From an uncultured Eubacteriales bacterium (GTDB lineage Bacteria; Bacillota; Clostridia; Oscillospirales; CAG-272), in assembly GCA_934467415.1 (NCBI GenBank), contig CAKSLQ010000004.1, positions 124,001 through 188,000 of the forward strand: 64,000 nucleotides of DNA, written 5' to 3'. Shown here piece by piece: positions 1-7,885 of the stretch. Within the stretch, counting starts at the first letter, position 1, and every line of letters begins with the position of its first letter. The position numbers were made by a program, and so were the translations under genes. The notes below the pieces were generated by a model. The model searched no databases. It was given only the letters and a program-made list of their open reading frames with translations, and was not told the origin of the DNA.

Positions 1-518
1 TCGTCATGCCGAATGCGGTCTCCACATCCAAAACCTTTGAGAAGCTGATTGCGGCGATCGAAGAAAAGGATTGCCGCGTCATCGAGGGAAAAGCAGGCAG
101 ACGCCTGACACTCGGCGGCCTGACGATCGACCTGCTCGCCCCGGTCAAGGCATATGACGATCTCAACAACATGAGCATCGTCGCGCTGCTGACCTATGGG
201 GACGGCACATTCCTGTTCACGGGTGATGCCGAGGCGCTCTCGGAGACGGATATGCTGGAAAACGGCGTACCGGCCTGCGACGTACTCAAGGTCGGACACC
301 ACGGCTCGTCCACTTCGTCGAGTAAGGAATTCATCGCGGCGGTATCGCCGCAGATCGCGGTCATTTCGGTCGGCGAAGGCAATTCCTACGGCCATCCGCA
401 CGAATCGACGCTCGAACGGCTGAAAGCGCACGACGTGCAGGTCCTGCGCACCGATCTGTGCGGCACGATCACGATCACCTGCGACGGGACACAGTATAAA
501 ATCAAAACTGAAAAATAA
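1..518 (+). CDS. ComEC/Rec2-like metallo-beta-lactamase domain protein, 3' part
   Basis: The reading frame is open at the left edge (a valine codon at 3-5 precedes the first ATG at 6), so the true start lies outside the window. The visible 170 residues form the C-terminal half of a metallo-beta-lactamase fold as in ComEC-type DNA-uptake proteins and their stand-alone relatives. Supporting motifs are LLTYGDGTFLFTGDAE, with the metal-binding aspartate, KVGHHGSSTSSS, and SVGEGNSYGHPHESTLERL near the end. In ComEC this domain is thought to degrade or process the non-transported strand. Whether upstream sequence includes the membrane channel domain cannot be seen. The gene ends at a strong palindromic terminator shared with spo0A. 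Confidence 0.85.
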   Translation, partial: VMPNAVSTSKTFEKLIAAIEEKDCRVIEGKAGRRLTLGGLTIDLLAPVKAYDDLNNMSIVALLTYGDGTFLFTGDAEALSETDMLENGVPACDVLKVGHHGSSTSSSKEFIAAVSPQIAVISVGEGNSYGHPHESTLERLKAHDVQVLRTDLCGTITITCDGTQYKIKTEK

Positions 519-556
519 GGAAAGCGACGCGCACGGCGCGTCGCTTTCCTTATTTT
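511..556. terminator. Bidirectional intrinsic terminator
   Basis: A perfect inverted repeat has arms 517-532 and 536-551 around a 3-nt loop, flanked by A-rich sequence on the left and TTTT on the right. It can end transcription of the metallo-beta-lactamase gene on the plus strand and of spo0A on the minus strand. Confidence 0.9.
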
Positions 557-564
557 GATCTATC

Positions 565-1365
565 TTAAAACAGCTTGAGTTTAAGCCGCAGGTTGTCTGC
601 AATCATCGCGATGAATTCGGAATTGGTCGGCTTGCCGCGGTTGTTCTGGATGGTGTAGCCGAAATAGGAGTTGAGCGTGTCCACGTCGCCGCGATCCCAT
701 GCAACCTCAATGGCATGGCGGATGGCGCGCTCCACGCGCGAGGTCGTGGTGGAATATTTCTTCGCCACGGAGGGGTAGAGCACCTTGGTGACCGAGTTGA
801 TGATCTCGCTGTCGCTGATCGTCATCAGAATCGCCGTACGCAGATACTGATACCCTTTGATATGCGCGGGGACGCCGATCTGATGAATGATCTGCGTGAC
901 CTGCGTCTCAAGATCAAGGTCGTTTTTGCTGCACGGCTCGGGCGTGACGGTGGCTGTCGACAGCGTTCCGTGCGGCTTATTGCGGCGTGCGGCGATCGCG
1001 TCGATATGCTCGATCATGCTGGAATAATTGTAGGGCTTCATCAGACAGAGCTGGGCGCCGAGATTGGTCGCCTCGATGAACAGATTCTGATTCGGCACGG
1101 CCGAGACGAGAATGAAGGCGGTCGGTATATCCTTGCCGAAGTCCAGCGTCCGCGCGTCGCGCAGAATGCCGATGCCGTCCAGCTTGGTCAGCCACACGTC
1201 GATGATGGCGACGTCCGGATGACTGCGGCTGATCTTCAGAAAAGCGTCTTCGCCGTCCTTGGCGATGTCCACGTTCCGGTATCCGGCGCGGTAGAGGTTT
1301 TCTTTCAGAAAATTTCTTTGTTCGACATTTTCGTCGGCGATCAGAATTTTAGTGTTGAGTTCCAT
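565..1365 (-). CDS. spo0A: Stage 0 sporulation response regulator Spo0A
   Basis: Master regulator of sporulation entry, 266 aa, activated by phosphorylation. The N-terminal receiver domain (about 5-125) has the acidic pair D11/E12, the phospho-acceptor D56 (motif IIDVW), S88 and K110. The C-terminal Spo0A DNA-binding domain (about 155-266) contains the family-specific strings GVPAHIKGYQYLR and SRVERAIRHAIEVAW, the latter being the recognition helix that reads 0A boxes. The start is supported by an AAGGAGC ribosome-binding site 11 nt upstream (1377-1383). A housekeeping-type promoter lies just before it. Sporulation genes elsewhere in this window (spoIIGA-sigE) are expected targets. Identification is very secure. 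Confidence 0.98.
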   Translation of the reverse strand: MELNTKILIADENVEQRNFLKENLYRAGYRNVDIAKDGEDAFLKISRSHPDVAIIDVWLTKLDGIGILRDARTLDFGKDIPTAFILVSAVPNQNLFIEATNLGAQLCLMKPYNYSSMIEHIDAIAARRNKPHGTLSTATVTPEPCSKNDLDLETQVTQIIHQIGVPAHIKGYQYLRTAILMTISDSEIINSVTKVLYPSVAKKYSTTTSRVERAIRHAIEVAWDRGDVDTLNSYFGYTIQNNRGKPTNSEFIAMIADNLRLKLKLF

Positions 1366-1410
1366 TGTTGTGCGGTGCTCCTTCTTCTTTTATTTTGATT
1401 TTGTGATATT

Positions 1411-1439
1411 ATTTTACCATAAGATAGTAAATAATGCAA
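1411..1439 (-). promoter_or_regulatory. Putative spo0A promoter
   Basis: Read on the minus strand: TTGCAT (1434-1439), a 17-nt spacer, then TAAAAT (1411-1416) preceded by TGG, i.e. an extended -10. The -35 is weak (3 of 6). No clear sigma-H type element was recognised. Confidence 0.5.
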
Positions 1440-1523
1440 TAGAAAATTAACCAAAATATGTAACAAAATTTGACGGTTAAATTTGGCACATGCTTACACA
1501 AAAACAGAAAACGCCGTCGAGAC

Positions 1524-1556
1524 AAAAAGAAAAGCGGCAGGTTCTGCCGCTTTTTG
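1524..1556 (-). terminator. Intrinsic terminator after the GNAT-like gene
   Basis: Stem AAAGCGGCAG / CTGCCGCTTT (1531-1540 and 1544-1553) with a 3-nt loop. On the minus strand it is followed by a T-rich tract (1524-1530), closing the long minus-strand run that starts at lon. The plus strand is also T-rich after the stem. Confidence 0.8.
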
Positions 1557-1568
1557 ATGTGCATATTT

Positions 1569-1961
1569 TCAGGATTTACAGTGCGAACATTTTCCGTCGA
1601 ATTCGCCCGTCAGATCCATTTCCAGCATATCGTCCCCGCACGCGCGGAAGCCGACGGCACGGAGCAGGCGGGAATCGCCGGCATCCGCTTTGCAGCGCGC
1701 GCGATGTACGCCGCACAGGTCGATGAAGTTCAGTGTGCCGCGCGCGAGGATGAACATGCCCTCGTAGTCATCGACACCGGCCGCGGCTTTCAGATCGAGC
1801 AGGTCGGCGCATCCCGCGCCGAGTTTGAACTGGCAGACGCCGATGAGCGCCTCGTCCTCCCGCGCCGCATAGGCCAGCGCCTCCGGATCGTAGACCGCGC
1901 CGCAGGCCGTGCAGACGTCTTCCTGTACATTTTTATCTTCGATCGGTTTGACGATCAGCAT
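1569..1961 (-). CDS. Small GNAT-like conserved protein
   Basis: A 130-aa protein starting MLIVKPIEDKN. The ATG at 1961 has a GAGGGA ribosome-binding site; an upstream in-frame extension would overlap rluB and is not supported. The sequence resembles a shortened GNAT acetyltransferase fold: a strand-rich N-terminus with AALIGVCQF-type strands (here EALIGVCQFKLG) and a helix following ARGTLNFIDLCGVHRA. Cysteines occur as CTACG near residue 20 and CSHC at the C-terminus, which might bind a metal. It is the last gene of the minus-strand run, 14 nt after rluB, and ends at a terminator. Substrate unknown; the GNAT assignment is by general resemblance and is moderate. Confidence 0.6.
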   Translation of the reverse strand: MLIVKPIEDKNVQEDVCTACGAVYDPEALAYAAREDEALIGVCQFKLGAGCADLLDLKAAAGVDDYEGMFILARGTLNFIDLCGVHRARCKADAGDSRLLRAVGFRACGDDMLEMDLTGEFDGKCSHCKS

Positions 1962-1975
1962 ATGTATCCCTCGCT

Positions 1976-2701
1976 TTACTTTGTCTTCAGGCTGTTCAGA
2001 TAGGCGATCTGCGCACGGTCGAGCGCGCGCCATTTGCCGAGTGCCAGATTATCCAGCTTGATCTCGCCGATCTGCACGCGGCAGAGGCGGCTGACCGTGA
2101 GACCGACCTGCTCACACATCTTGCGGATCTCGCGGTTGCGCCCCTCATAGAGCGTGATGCGCAGCTTGCCGCCGCCCTCGTGCGTCTCGATGACCGAGAC
2201 CTCTGCGCCCTGCGTCTTGTAGCCGTCGATCAGCATCGGCGCGCGCAGCCGCTCGAGCATATCCTCGGTGATCTCGCCGCGCACCGAAACGTTGTAGACC
2301 TTGCCGACGGCATGACGCGGGTGCGTGAGCAGGTTGGCAAGCTCGCCGTCATCGGTCATCAGCAGCAGTCCCTCGGAGTTCAGGTCGAGCCTGCCGACGG
2401 GGTAGACGCGCGAGCCGACGCTGTGCACCAGCTCACTGACGCATTTGCGGCCGCGGTCGTCCGACATGGCGGTCAGATAGCCGCGCGGCTTGTGCAGCAT
2501 GATATAGACATGCTCGCCGGTCGGATATTTCAGCGTTCTGCCGCCAAAGACCACGACATCGACGTCGGGATCGACCTTGTCGCCCACCGAGGCGACGATG
2601 CCGTTTACCGTGACCTTACCTGCGGCGATCTCAGCCTCGGCGGCGCGCCGCGACATGACTTTGCAGTCCGTGAAGAATTTTTGAAGTCGTATTTTTTCCA
2701 T
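1976..2701 (-). CDS. rluB: Ribosomal large subunit pseudouridine synthase, RluB/RsuA family
   Basis: A 241-aa pseudouridine synthase acting on 23S rRNA (RluB type). An N-terminal S4 RNA-binding domain (MEKIRLQKFFTDC to about residue 60) is followed by the catalytic domain with PVGRLDLNSEGLLLMTDDG, where the aspartate of GRLD is the catalytic residue. The family block YEGRNREIRKMCEQVG is present. The ATG at 2701 follows ACGGAGCA, and this start lies inside the 3' end of dacF (71-nt overlap). The next gene downstream starts 14 nt beyond its stop, so co-transcription with dacF and the GNAT-like gene is likely. Confidence 0.93.
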   Translation of the reverse strand: MEKIRLQKFFTDCKVMSRRAAEAEIAAGKVTVNGIVASVGDKVDPDVDVVVFGGRTLKYPTGEHVYIMLHKPRGYLTAMSDDRGRKCVSELVHSVGSRVYPVGRLDLNSEGLLLMTDDGELANLLTHPRHAVGKVYNVSVRGEITEDMLERLRAPMLIDGYKTQGAEVSVIETHEGGGKLRITLYEGRNREIRKMCEQVGLTVSRLCRVQIGEIKLDNLALGKWRALDRAQIAYLNSLKTK

Positions 2702-3815
2702 AGTTGCTCCGTAAAACAGTTGATTCGGCTCTGCCGACATAGCGGGCGGCCGTGAGCGGCGCCGCGGCAATTTCTCTGCCGTCCGCCAGCCAGATGACAC
2801 GGCCGACCGTGTCCGCCGCGTAGACCGGGGCGAAGCGCGGGCGGTTCAATACGACCCGCTCCACGATACTGCCGCGCGTGCGCGGCAGGACGACGCTGAC
2901 CTCGTCGGGTGTGCAGACTTCCACATCGGGCTCGTCACCGCCGAGCAGGGGAAGCACGCCGAAAGTCTGTCCCGCCGCGGCAAGCGTCACACGTTCATAT
3001 GCGGAAAAGCCGTAGTCCAGCATCGCCGCGTGATCGCGCCAGTCGTCCGGCGCGCCGAGCGTGACCGCAATCAGCTCCACGCCGTCTCGGCGGGCGGCGG
3101 AGACCAGGCAGCGCCCGGTCGCCTTGGTAAAGCCGGTCTTGACGCCGACAGCGCCCGCATAGGTAAACAGCAGCCTGTTGTGATTGACGAGATAACGTTT
3201 GCCGCCCTCGCCGTTCGGGATCGCGGCGCGCCGCGATCCGCAGATTTCGCGGAACAGCGGCTGCCGCATCGCCTCCGCCGCGATCTCGGCGAGCTCGCGC
3301 GCGGTGGTGTAGTGATTCTCGTCCGCAAGTCCGTGCGGGTTGGTGAAATGCGTGTCGGTCAGTCCCATCTGTGCCGCCTTTGCATTCATCAGGTCGGCAA
3401 AGCCCTCGACGCTGCCGCCGACCGCGACGGCGATCGCCTCCGCCGCGTCATTGGCGCTTTGCAAAAGCAGACCGTAAAGCAGGTCGCGCAGCGTCATTTT
3501 TTCGCCCGCCTTCAGGTAGAGGGAAGACCCCTCCACACCGACGGCTTCCGGCGGAATGACAATCTCGGCTGCCGTGTCGCCCTGCTCGATGGCGACGAGA
3601 GCCGTCATGATCTTGGTCGTACTCGCCATGCCGCGCCGCACGTCCGCATTCTGCGTAAAGGCAAATTCGCCCGTCGCCGGGCAGTAGAGCGCCGCGCTCG
3701 ACGCGGAGACCGCCGGGACTGCCGCGCCCGCGCCGAGCACGAGCGGGAAAGCGGACAGACAGACCGCAAGCGCGACGCACGCCTCCCGCCGCAAAAATAC
3801 ACCGATTCCGTACAT
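2631..3815 (-). CDS. dacF: D-alanyl-D-alanine carboxypeptidase, DacF type
   Basis: A 394-aa serine DD-carboxypeptidase (peptidase S11) trimming the D-Ala from peptidoglycan stem peptides; DacF-type enzymes work in spore cortex synthesis. A signal peptide covers about residues 1-38. All three active-site motifs are present: STTK (S65, K68), SAN (120-122) and KTG (226-228). The ATG at 3815 with AAGGA upstream is preferred over the longer ORF. After the usual C-terminal beta-domain the protein continues about 25 residues into the rluB gene in another frame, suggesting loss of an earlier stop codon. It sits downstream of ytfJ. Confidence 0.93.
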   Translation of the reverse strand: MYGIGVFLRREACVALAVCLSAFPLVLGAGAAVPAVSASSAALYCPATGEFAFTQNADVRRGMASTTKIMTALVAIEQGDTAAEIVIPPEAVGVEGSSLYLKAGEKMTLRDLLYGLLLQSANDAAEAIAVAVGGSVEGFADLMNAKAAQMGLTDTHFTNPHGLADENHYTTARELAEIAAEAMRQPLFREICGSRRAAIPNGEGGKRYLVNHNRLLFTYAGAVGVKTGFTKATGRCLVSAARRDGVELIAVTLGAPDDWRDHAAMLDYGFSAYERVTLAAAGQTFGVLPLLGGDEPDVEVCTPDEVSVVLPRTRGSIVERVVLNRPRFAPVYAADTVGRVIWLADGREIAAAPLTAARYVGRAESTVLRSNYGKNTTSKILHGLQSHVAARRRG

Positions 3816-3856
3816 GGTATCACCGTCCTTGAAAGCTGCCCGCCGGATGCGGGTAT

Positions 3857-3880
3857 CGGTATTGTAACACGGCAATACCG
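3857..3880. other. Hairpin between ytfJ and dacF
   Basis: Inverted repeat CGGTATTG / CAATACCG with an 8-nt loop in the 100-nt gap between ytfJ and dacF. There is no T-tract on either strand, so it is more likely an mRNA processing or stability structure than a terminator. Confidence 0.5.
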
Positions 3881-3915
3881 GCTTTATGCGGTGATGCGCG
3901 GAATCGGTGCTTTTC

Positions 3916-4344
3916 TTATTCCTCGTCTTCGCCCTTCTTGGTGAACGCGGACTTGACGCGCGCGATGATCTCGGGCGAACGCTCGATGACCGATACGAGC
4001 TTATCCACCGTGTCTCCCGCGTTCGGGTTGTCCACAGTCAGCAGCTCCACGCGGCCGTCCTTGCCGACGACGAGAAAGCCGATCGGCGAGACGCTGATGC
4101 CCGTGCCGCCGCCGCCCGAAAAGCTGGCGGATGCAAGCAGCGAGGGCTTTTTATCCTTGTCCTGCTTGTCGGCGTCATAGTCCAGACCGCCGGAGGCAAA
4201 GCCGACGGCAACCTTGGACACCGGGATGATGGTCGTACCGGCGGCCGTCTCGATCGGCGAGCCGATGATGGTTTCCGCGCCGACGATATCCTTGATTTTT
4301 TCAAGCGATACCTTGATGATATCGTTGATCTTGCTTTCTGCCAT
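3916..4344 (-). CDS. ytfJ: Sporulation protein YtfJ (GerW family)
   Basis: A 142-aa protein of the GerW/YtfJ family, required in Bacillus for normal spore germination. Seen directly: the conserved N-terminus MAESKINDIIKVSLEKIKDIVGA split over a helix, the strand block TTIIPVSKVAVGF, a glycine-rich FSGGGGTGISVSPIGF, and a charged tail ending GEDEE. No signal peptide or membrane segment. It lies 17 nt after the DUF2953 gene, an association (ytfI-ytfJ) also known from Bacillus, and before dacF, giving a spore-envelope cluster. Expected to be expressed in the forespore or mother cell, but no dedicated promoter could be recognised. Confidence 0.93.
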   Translation of the reverse strand: MAESKINDIIKVSLEKIKDIVGAETIIGSPIETAAGTTIIPVSKVAVGFASGGLDYDADKQDKDKKPSLLASASFSGGGGTGISVSPIGFLVVGKDGRVELLTVDNPNAGDTVDKLVSVIERSPEIIARVKSAFTKKGEDEE

Positions 4345-4361
4345 GGTAAACCTCCGTGCAG

Positions 4362-5000
4362 TTAAGATTTTTTCAGATTGAAGATATCTTTACCTTTAAA
4401 ATAATTATACGCTAAAGAAACGCCGATGTCAAGCAGTTGCCATACGGCGAGCGAAGCCGTGATGCGGATATCGCAGGCGGTCCTCGCAGCGGTAAAATCA
4501 CAGCGCACCGCGATCTCGCCGCGCCGCTTTTTGCGTATGTTCAGATGCGCGTCGAGAAAGGCGAGCAGATAGGCCACCGACTGCGAGACGATGCCGTAGG
4601 TGATGGCGGCGCTTGCCGCGTCGTCCGCGCCGATCGTGATGACGATGTGCGAAACGTCAAGCCGCAGATGCCTGCATAGCTTTTTGCAGAGCTTCTTCAC
4701 CAGCGCAAGCACGATGTCGATCTTTTCGCCGAGCGACATTTTTTCGGCCGGTTTCGCAGGTGCTTTCGCCTTTCTTTCGGCAGGCTTTTTCGCCTCTTTT
4801 TCCTTCGGATAGCCGCGCCTGAACTTGGAAACCCTGACTTTTTTCGCCGCGGCGGGATAGAGCGGGATCGGGATGCCGAGGATGCGCAGGCGGAGCGTAA
4901 CTTCCTCTGTGCAGGTGATGTCAAAGCGCAGACGCACGAGGAGCAGCAGCACAAGCAAAAGCAGGATGATTGCCAGAATCCAAAAGCCCAGAGTCCTCAC
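4362..5000 (-). CDS. DUF2953 membrane-anchored protein (YtfI-like)
   Basis: A 212-aa protein with one N-terminal membrane segment (about residues 5-24), a short extracytoplasmic strand region, a lysine/alanine-rich linker (about 58-90), then a conserved domain with HLRLDVSHIVITIGADDAAS and a C-terminal amphipathic stretch. This architecture and its place immediately before ytfJ match DUF2953/YtfI, a sporulation-associated family of unknown biochemical role. The start is a GTG at 5000, with only a G-rich stretch as ribosome-binding site, so it could be misplaced by a few codons. scpB lies 36 nt upstream. Confidence 0.8.
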   Translation of the reverse strand: MRTLGFWILAIILLLLVLLLLVRLRFDITCTEEVTLRLRILGIPIPLYPAAAKKVRVSKFRRGYPKEKEAKKPAERKAKAPAKPAEKMSLGEKIDIVLALVKKLCKKLCRHLRLDVSHIVITIGADDAASAAITYGIVSQSVAYLLAFLDAHLNIRKKRRGEIAVRCDFTAARTACDIRITASLAVWQLLDIGVSLAYNYFKGKDIFNLKKS

Positions 5001-5036
5001 CCCCGTGTTTCATAGTTTTGCCGGAATTCGGCCGGC

Positions 5037-5657
5037 TTAGTCGCCGACGGCGACGGCCGCCTCCGCGCCGAGCTCATCCGCGATCTCGCCGCCGGCCGCC
5101 TTGAGCGAGTCGAGCAGGGAAGCATCCCCCTCCGACAGCGCGGGCAGATCTTCCAGAGATGCAAGGCCGAAGCAGCGCAGAAATGCCGTGGTCGTCGTGT
5201 ACAGCATCGGGCGGCCCGGCGCGTCGAGGCGGGATTTTGATTCGATCAGCCCGCGCTCAATCAGAGAGCTCACCGCATAGCTTGAATCCACGCCGCGTAC
5301 CGTGTCGATATACGCGCGGGTGACCGGCTGATTGTAGGCGACAATCGCCAGCACCTCGAGCGAGGAATTGGACAGGTTGCCGCCGCGCCGGATGCCGAGC
5401 GCCGTCCGGATCTCCGCAATGTAGTCTGATTTGGTGCAGAGCTGACAGCAGTCGTCAAACGTCAGAAGCTGAATGCCGCGCGTGACCTTGCCGTTGTTGT
5501 ATTCGGCGGCAAAATCTTTGACGAGATTTTGCGCCTCGTCCGCCGACACCTCGAGGATCTGCGCGAGCCTGGTGTAGGAGACGGGATGCCCCGCCGCGAA
5601 CAGCACGGCCTCAAGCATTTCTTTGGTCGCTGCGGGAATTTCAAAGAGATCGGACAT
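5037..5657 (-). CDS. scpB: Segregation and condensation protein B
   Basis: A 206-aa ScpB, the winged-helix (kite) subunit of the SMC-ScpAB condensin; a dimer binds the ScpA linker near the SMC heads. Two winged-helix domains are visible, with the family hallmarks EAVLFAAGHPVSYTRLAQIL at the start, LSNSSLEVLAIVAYNQPVTR in the middle, and GLIESKSRLDAPGRPMLYTT near the end. It follows scpA by 35 nt on the same strand; smc itself is on the other strand at 19681. Confidence 0.96.
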   Translation of the reverse strand: MSDLFEIPAATKEMLEAVLFAAGHPVSYTRLAQILEVSADEAQNLVKDFAAEYNNGKVTRGIQLLTFDDCCQLCTKSDYIAEIRTALGIRRGGNLSNSSLEVLAIVAYNQPVTRAYIDTVRGVDSSYAVSSLIERGLIESKSRLDAPGRPMLYTTTTAFLRCFGLASLEDLPALSEGDASLLDSLKAAGGEIADELGAEAAVAVGD

Positions 5658-5692
5658 ATGTTTGACCTTTGCTTTCGCGTGAAAGCTCTTTC

Positions 5693-6451
5693 TCAGAATT
5701 CGGTGGCCGGGATGCGGATGTTGTCGGCGTCGGTCAGCTCCAGCGTGACGTCACCGCCGACATTGCCGCTGTCCCCGTCCTCGCCGGTTAAGAGGACGGT
5801 GCCTTCTTTAATCAGCTCCAGCAGCGCCATAAAGGTGGCGATCAGCGCAGAACGCGTTTTGGCGCTGTGCAGCACGGCGGACAGGGAGGCCCGCTTCTTT
5901 GTCAGATGCACCACGATCTCGCCGATCTTTTCGGAGACCGAAACGACCTCCTCCTTGACGAGCGGCGAAAGATTGCGCGCATGCGCCGCCTCGATCTCGC
6001 GCAGGCGGATGGCAAGCACGCCGAGCGCCTTTTGCAGAAGCGCGGGGGACAACCCCTCGGGCGTTTCGCTTGCCGTCTTGATCTCGTCCTCGTCCTTCTC
6101 GAGACGGCCGCTGTACTGTGCGTACATCGGGACAAGCTGCTCGGCCGCTTCCTTGGCCTGCTTGTAGAGCAGCAGCGCCTCGGCCAGCGATGCGCGCGGA
6201 TCTTCCTCATCCGGCTCGGCGCGCGGCAGCAGCATCTTGCTTTTGATGTATAAAAGCTCGCTTGCCATGACGATGAATTCGCCCGCAAGCTCCATGTCCA
6301 TTGCTCGCGCGTCGGTGATGTACTGCATGTACTGGTCACAGATCAGCGAGATCGGGATGTTCATGATGTCAATCTTGTTCTTGGCGATGAGGTCAAGCAA
6401 AAGGTCAAGCGGCCCCTCGTAGACCTCCAGCCGGTATGTCAGCTTTTCCAT
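5693..6451 (-). CDS. scpA: Segregation and condensation protein A
   Basis: A 252-aa ScpA kleisin, the bridge that closes the SMC ring. The N-terminal helix domain begins MEKLTYRLEVYEGPLDLLL, the family signature that contacts the SMC neck, and the middle linker is charged. The C-terminal winged helix (about 170-240, with FMALLELIKEGTVLL) binds the SMC head. It starts 9 nt after the stop of the site-2 protease gene with a GAGAGGG ribosome-binding site, so the two are in one transcript. Confidence 0.96.
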   Translation of the reverse strand: MEKLTYRLEVYEGPLDLLLDLIAKNKIDIMNIPISLICDQYMQYITDARAMDMELAGEFIVMASELLYIKSKMLLPRAEPDEEDPRASLAEALLLYKQAKEAAEQLVPMYAQYSGRLEKDEDEIKTASETPEGLSPALLQKALGVLAIRLREIEAAHARNLSPLVKEEVVSVSEKIGEIVVHLTKKRASLSAVLHSAKTRSALIATFMALLELIKEGTVLLTGEDGDSGNVGGDVTLELTDADNIRIPATEF

Positions 6452-6460
6452 GCAGCCCTC

Positions 6461-7147
6461 TCACAGAAGCGGGAGAATGCCCGCAATCTTGGAGAACAGC
6501 CACAGCACACCGCGCATGGCGGCGTTCAGCGGCGCGTTCAGCACGCCGAGATAGAGGCAGACGAGCAGCGCAAGGTAGATGTAGCGCTCATAGCGCATGA
6601 CGCCGAAATAGAGTTTGTCGGGCAGGAAGACCAGCAGAATGCGCGAGCCGTCCAGCGGCGGCACAGGTACGAGGTTGAAGATTGCAAGCCCGAGGTTGAG
6701 GATGTAGAAGGTCTGGAAGAAGATGAACAGCAGCTGTACGAAGTTGACGTCCGCGCTGAATATCTGCGCGCCGCCGAGCACAAAGACATACTGTCCGATG
6801 ATGAAGGCGACGAGCGACATCAGCAGATTGGAGAGCGGACCCGCCAATGCGGTCAGCGCCATGCCGCCGCGCGGCTTCTTGAAGTAGCGTGTGTTGATCG
6901 GTACGGGCTTGGCCCAGCCGAAGCCGAACAGCAGCATACAGAGCGCGCCGATGGGGTCGAGGTGCTTCAGCGGATTCAGCGACAGCCGTCCGAGCGACTT
7001 CGCCGTCGGGTCGCCGAGCTTGTACGCCGTGTAGCCGTGCGCGATCTCGTGAACGGTCAGCGAAAAAAGGATGATCGGAATGCGGATCAGAAATTCGTAG
7101 ACATCGAACGCCGACGCGCCGGAAAGATAGGGGAATGAACGCAGCAT
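6461..7147 (-). CDS. Site-2 protease family (M50) membrane metalloprotease, YwhC-like
   Basis: A 228-aa polytopic membrane protein with the zinc motif HEIAH (H33, E34, H37) in its first membrane segment and the second signature NLVPVPPLDGSR later, the LDG aspartate completing the zinc site. About five to six hydrophobic segments. The ATG at 7147 is chosen because AAAGGAA lies just upstream; a longer ORF has no such site. The short, PDZ-less form is typical of the YwhC/Rv-type subfamily that precedes scpA in many Firmicutes; the substrate is unknown. The gene sits 23 nt after engB. Confidence 0.9.
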   Translation of the reverse strand: MLRSFPYLSGASAFDVYEFLIRIPIILFSLTVHEIAHGYTAYKLGDPTAKSLGRLSLNPLKHLDPIGALCMLLFGFGWAKPVPINTRYFKKPRGGMALTALAGPLSNLLMSLVAFIIGQYVFVLGGAQIFSADVNFVQLLFIFFQTFYILNLGLAIFNLVPVPPLDGSRILLVFLPDKLYFGVMRYERYIYLALLVCLYLGVLNAPLNAAMRGVLWLFSKIAGILPLL

Positions 7148-7170
7148 GGCAGAATTCCTTTCGTTTTGGA

Positions 7171-7776
7171 TTACAGAAGCTCGGTGCGTGCGAGAATTTC
7201 GTTCCACAGCTCCTGCCTGCCCTCACAGGTCTCGGAGGAGAACGGAAAGAGCGGAATGTCCGCATCCGGCAGCGCAGTTTTGCGGATGTCGTCGAGCGCC
7301 TTGGTAAGCGCGGTCTTCGAGAGCTTGTCCGCCTTGGTGGCCACGACGATGTAGGGGATGCCGGATTGCGAAAGCCAATCCAGCATCACGAGGTCGTCTT
7401 TCGTCGCGCCGACGCGCGCATCGACCAGCTGCACCGCAAGGCGGAGCAGATCGATGTTCGGATTTTTTGTGAAGTAGCCGTCGGTCAGCGCCGACCATGC
7501 CGCTTTTTCGGCGGGCGGCCGCTTGGCGAAGCCGTAGCCGGGCAGATCGACCAGAAACAGCTTGCCGTCCACGTCATAGAAGTTGACGGTGATCGTCTTG
7601 CCGGGCGCGCTGCTGACGCGCGCCAGCGCCTTGCGGCCGAGCAGGGTGTTGATGAGCGAGCTTTTACCCACGTTGGAGCGCCCGATCAGCGCGACTTGGG
7701 GGATCGCGCGGCGCGGAAACTGCGTCGCCTTACCCGCCGTGTGCGCGAGCGTCGCGTTTTGAAGATTGATGTTCAT
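7171..7776 (-). CDS. engB: Ribosome biogenesis GTP-binding protein EngB/YsxC
   Basis: A 201-aa TrmE-Era-EngA-like GTPase needed for 50S subunit assembly. The G1 loop GRSNVGKSSLIN is near residue 30, G3 is DLPGYGFAKR, and G4 is the TKAD in VVATKADKLSK. The ATG at 7776 follows AAAGGACG. lon lies upstream on the same strand, the usual lon-engB partnership, but here the 109-nt gap between them carries a truncated repeat element (7795-7871). Confidence 0.95.
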   Translation of the reverse strand: MNINLQNATLAHTAGKATQFPRRAIPQVALIGRSNVGKSSLINTLLGRKALARVSSAPGKTITVNFYDVDGKLFLVDLPGYGFAKRPPAEKAAWSALTDGYFTKNPNIDLLRLAVQLVDARVGATKDDLVMLDWLSQSGIPYIVVATKADKLSKTALTKALDDIRKTALPDADIPLFPFSSETCEGRQELWNEILARTELL

Positions 7777-7794
7777 AGTCGTCCTTTTTTTGTG

Positions 7795-7871
7795 TACCCT
7801 CGATTGACAAGGGAAGACACGGTTTTTCGGGGCTGAAACCGCACCTGGCTTCGTTTTCCTCATTGGCGGGC
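7795..7871. repeat. Truncated copy of the MITE-like element found at 31588
   Basis: These 77 bp match positions 31588-31664 of the complete element at 74 of 77 bases. The copy begins with the same TA + CCCTCGATTGACAAGGG terminus and stops at GGCGGGC. It has no second terminus, so it is a one-ended remnant. It starts 18 nt after the engB start codon going upstream and ends 14 nt from the lon stop, so it is transcribed within the lon-engB mRNA. Confidence 0.85.
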
Positions 7872-7885
7872 GTATTGATGAGGCA

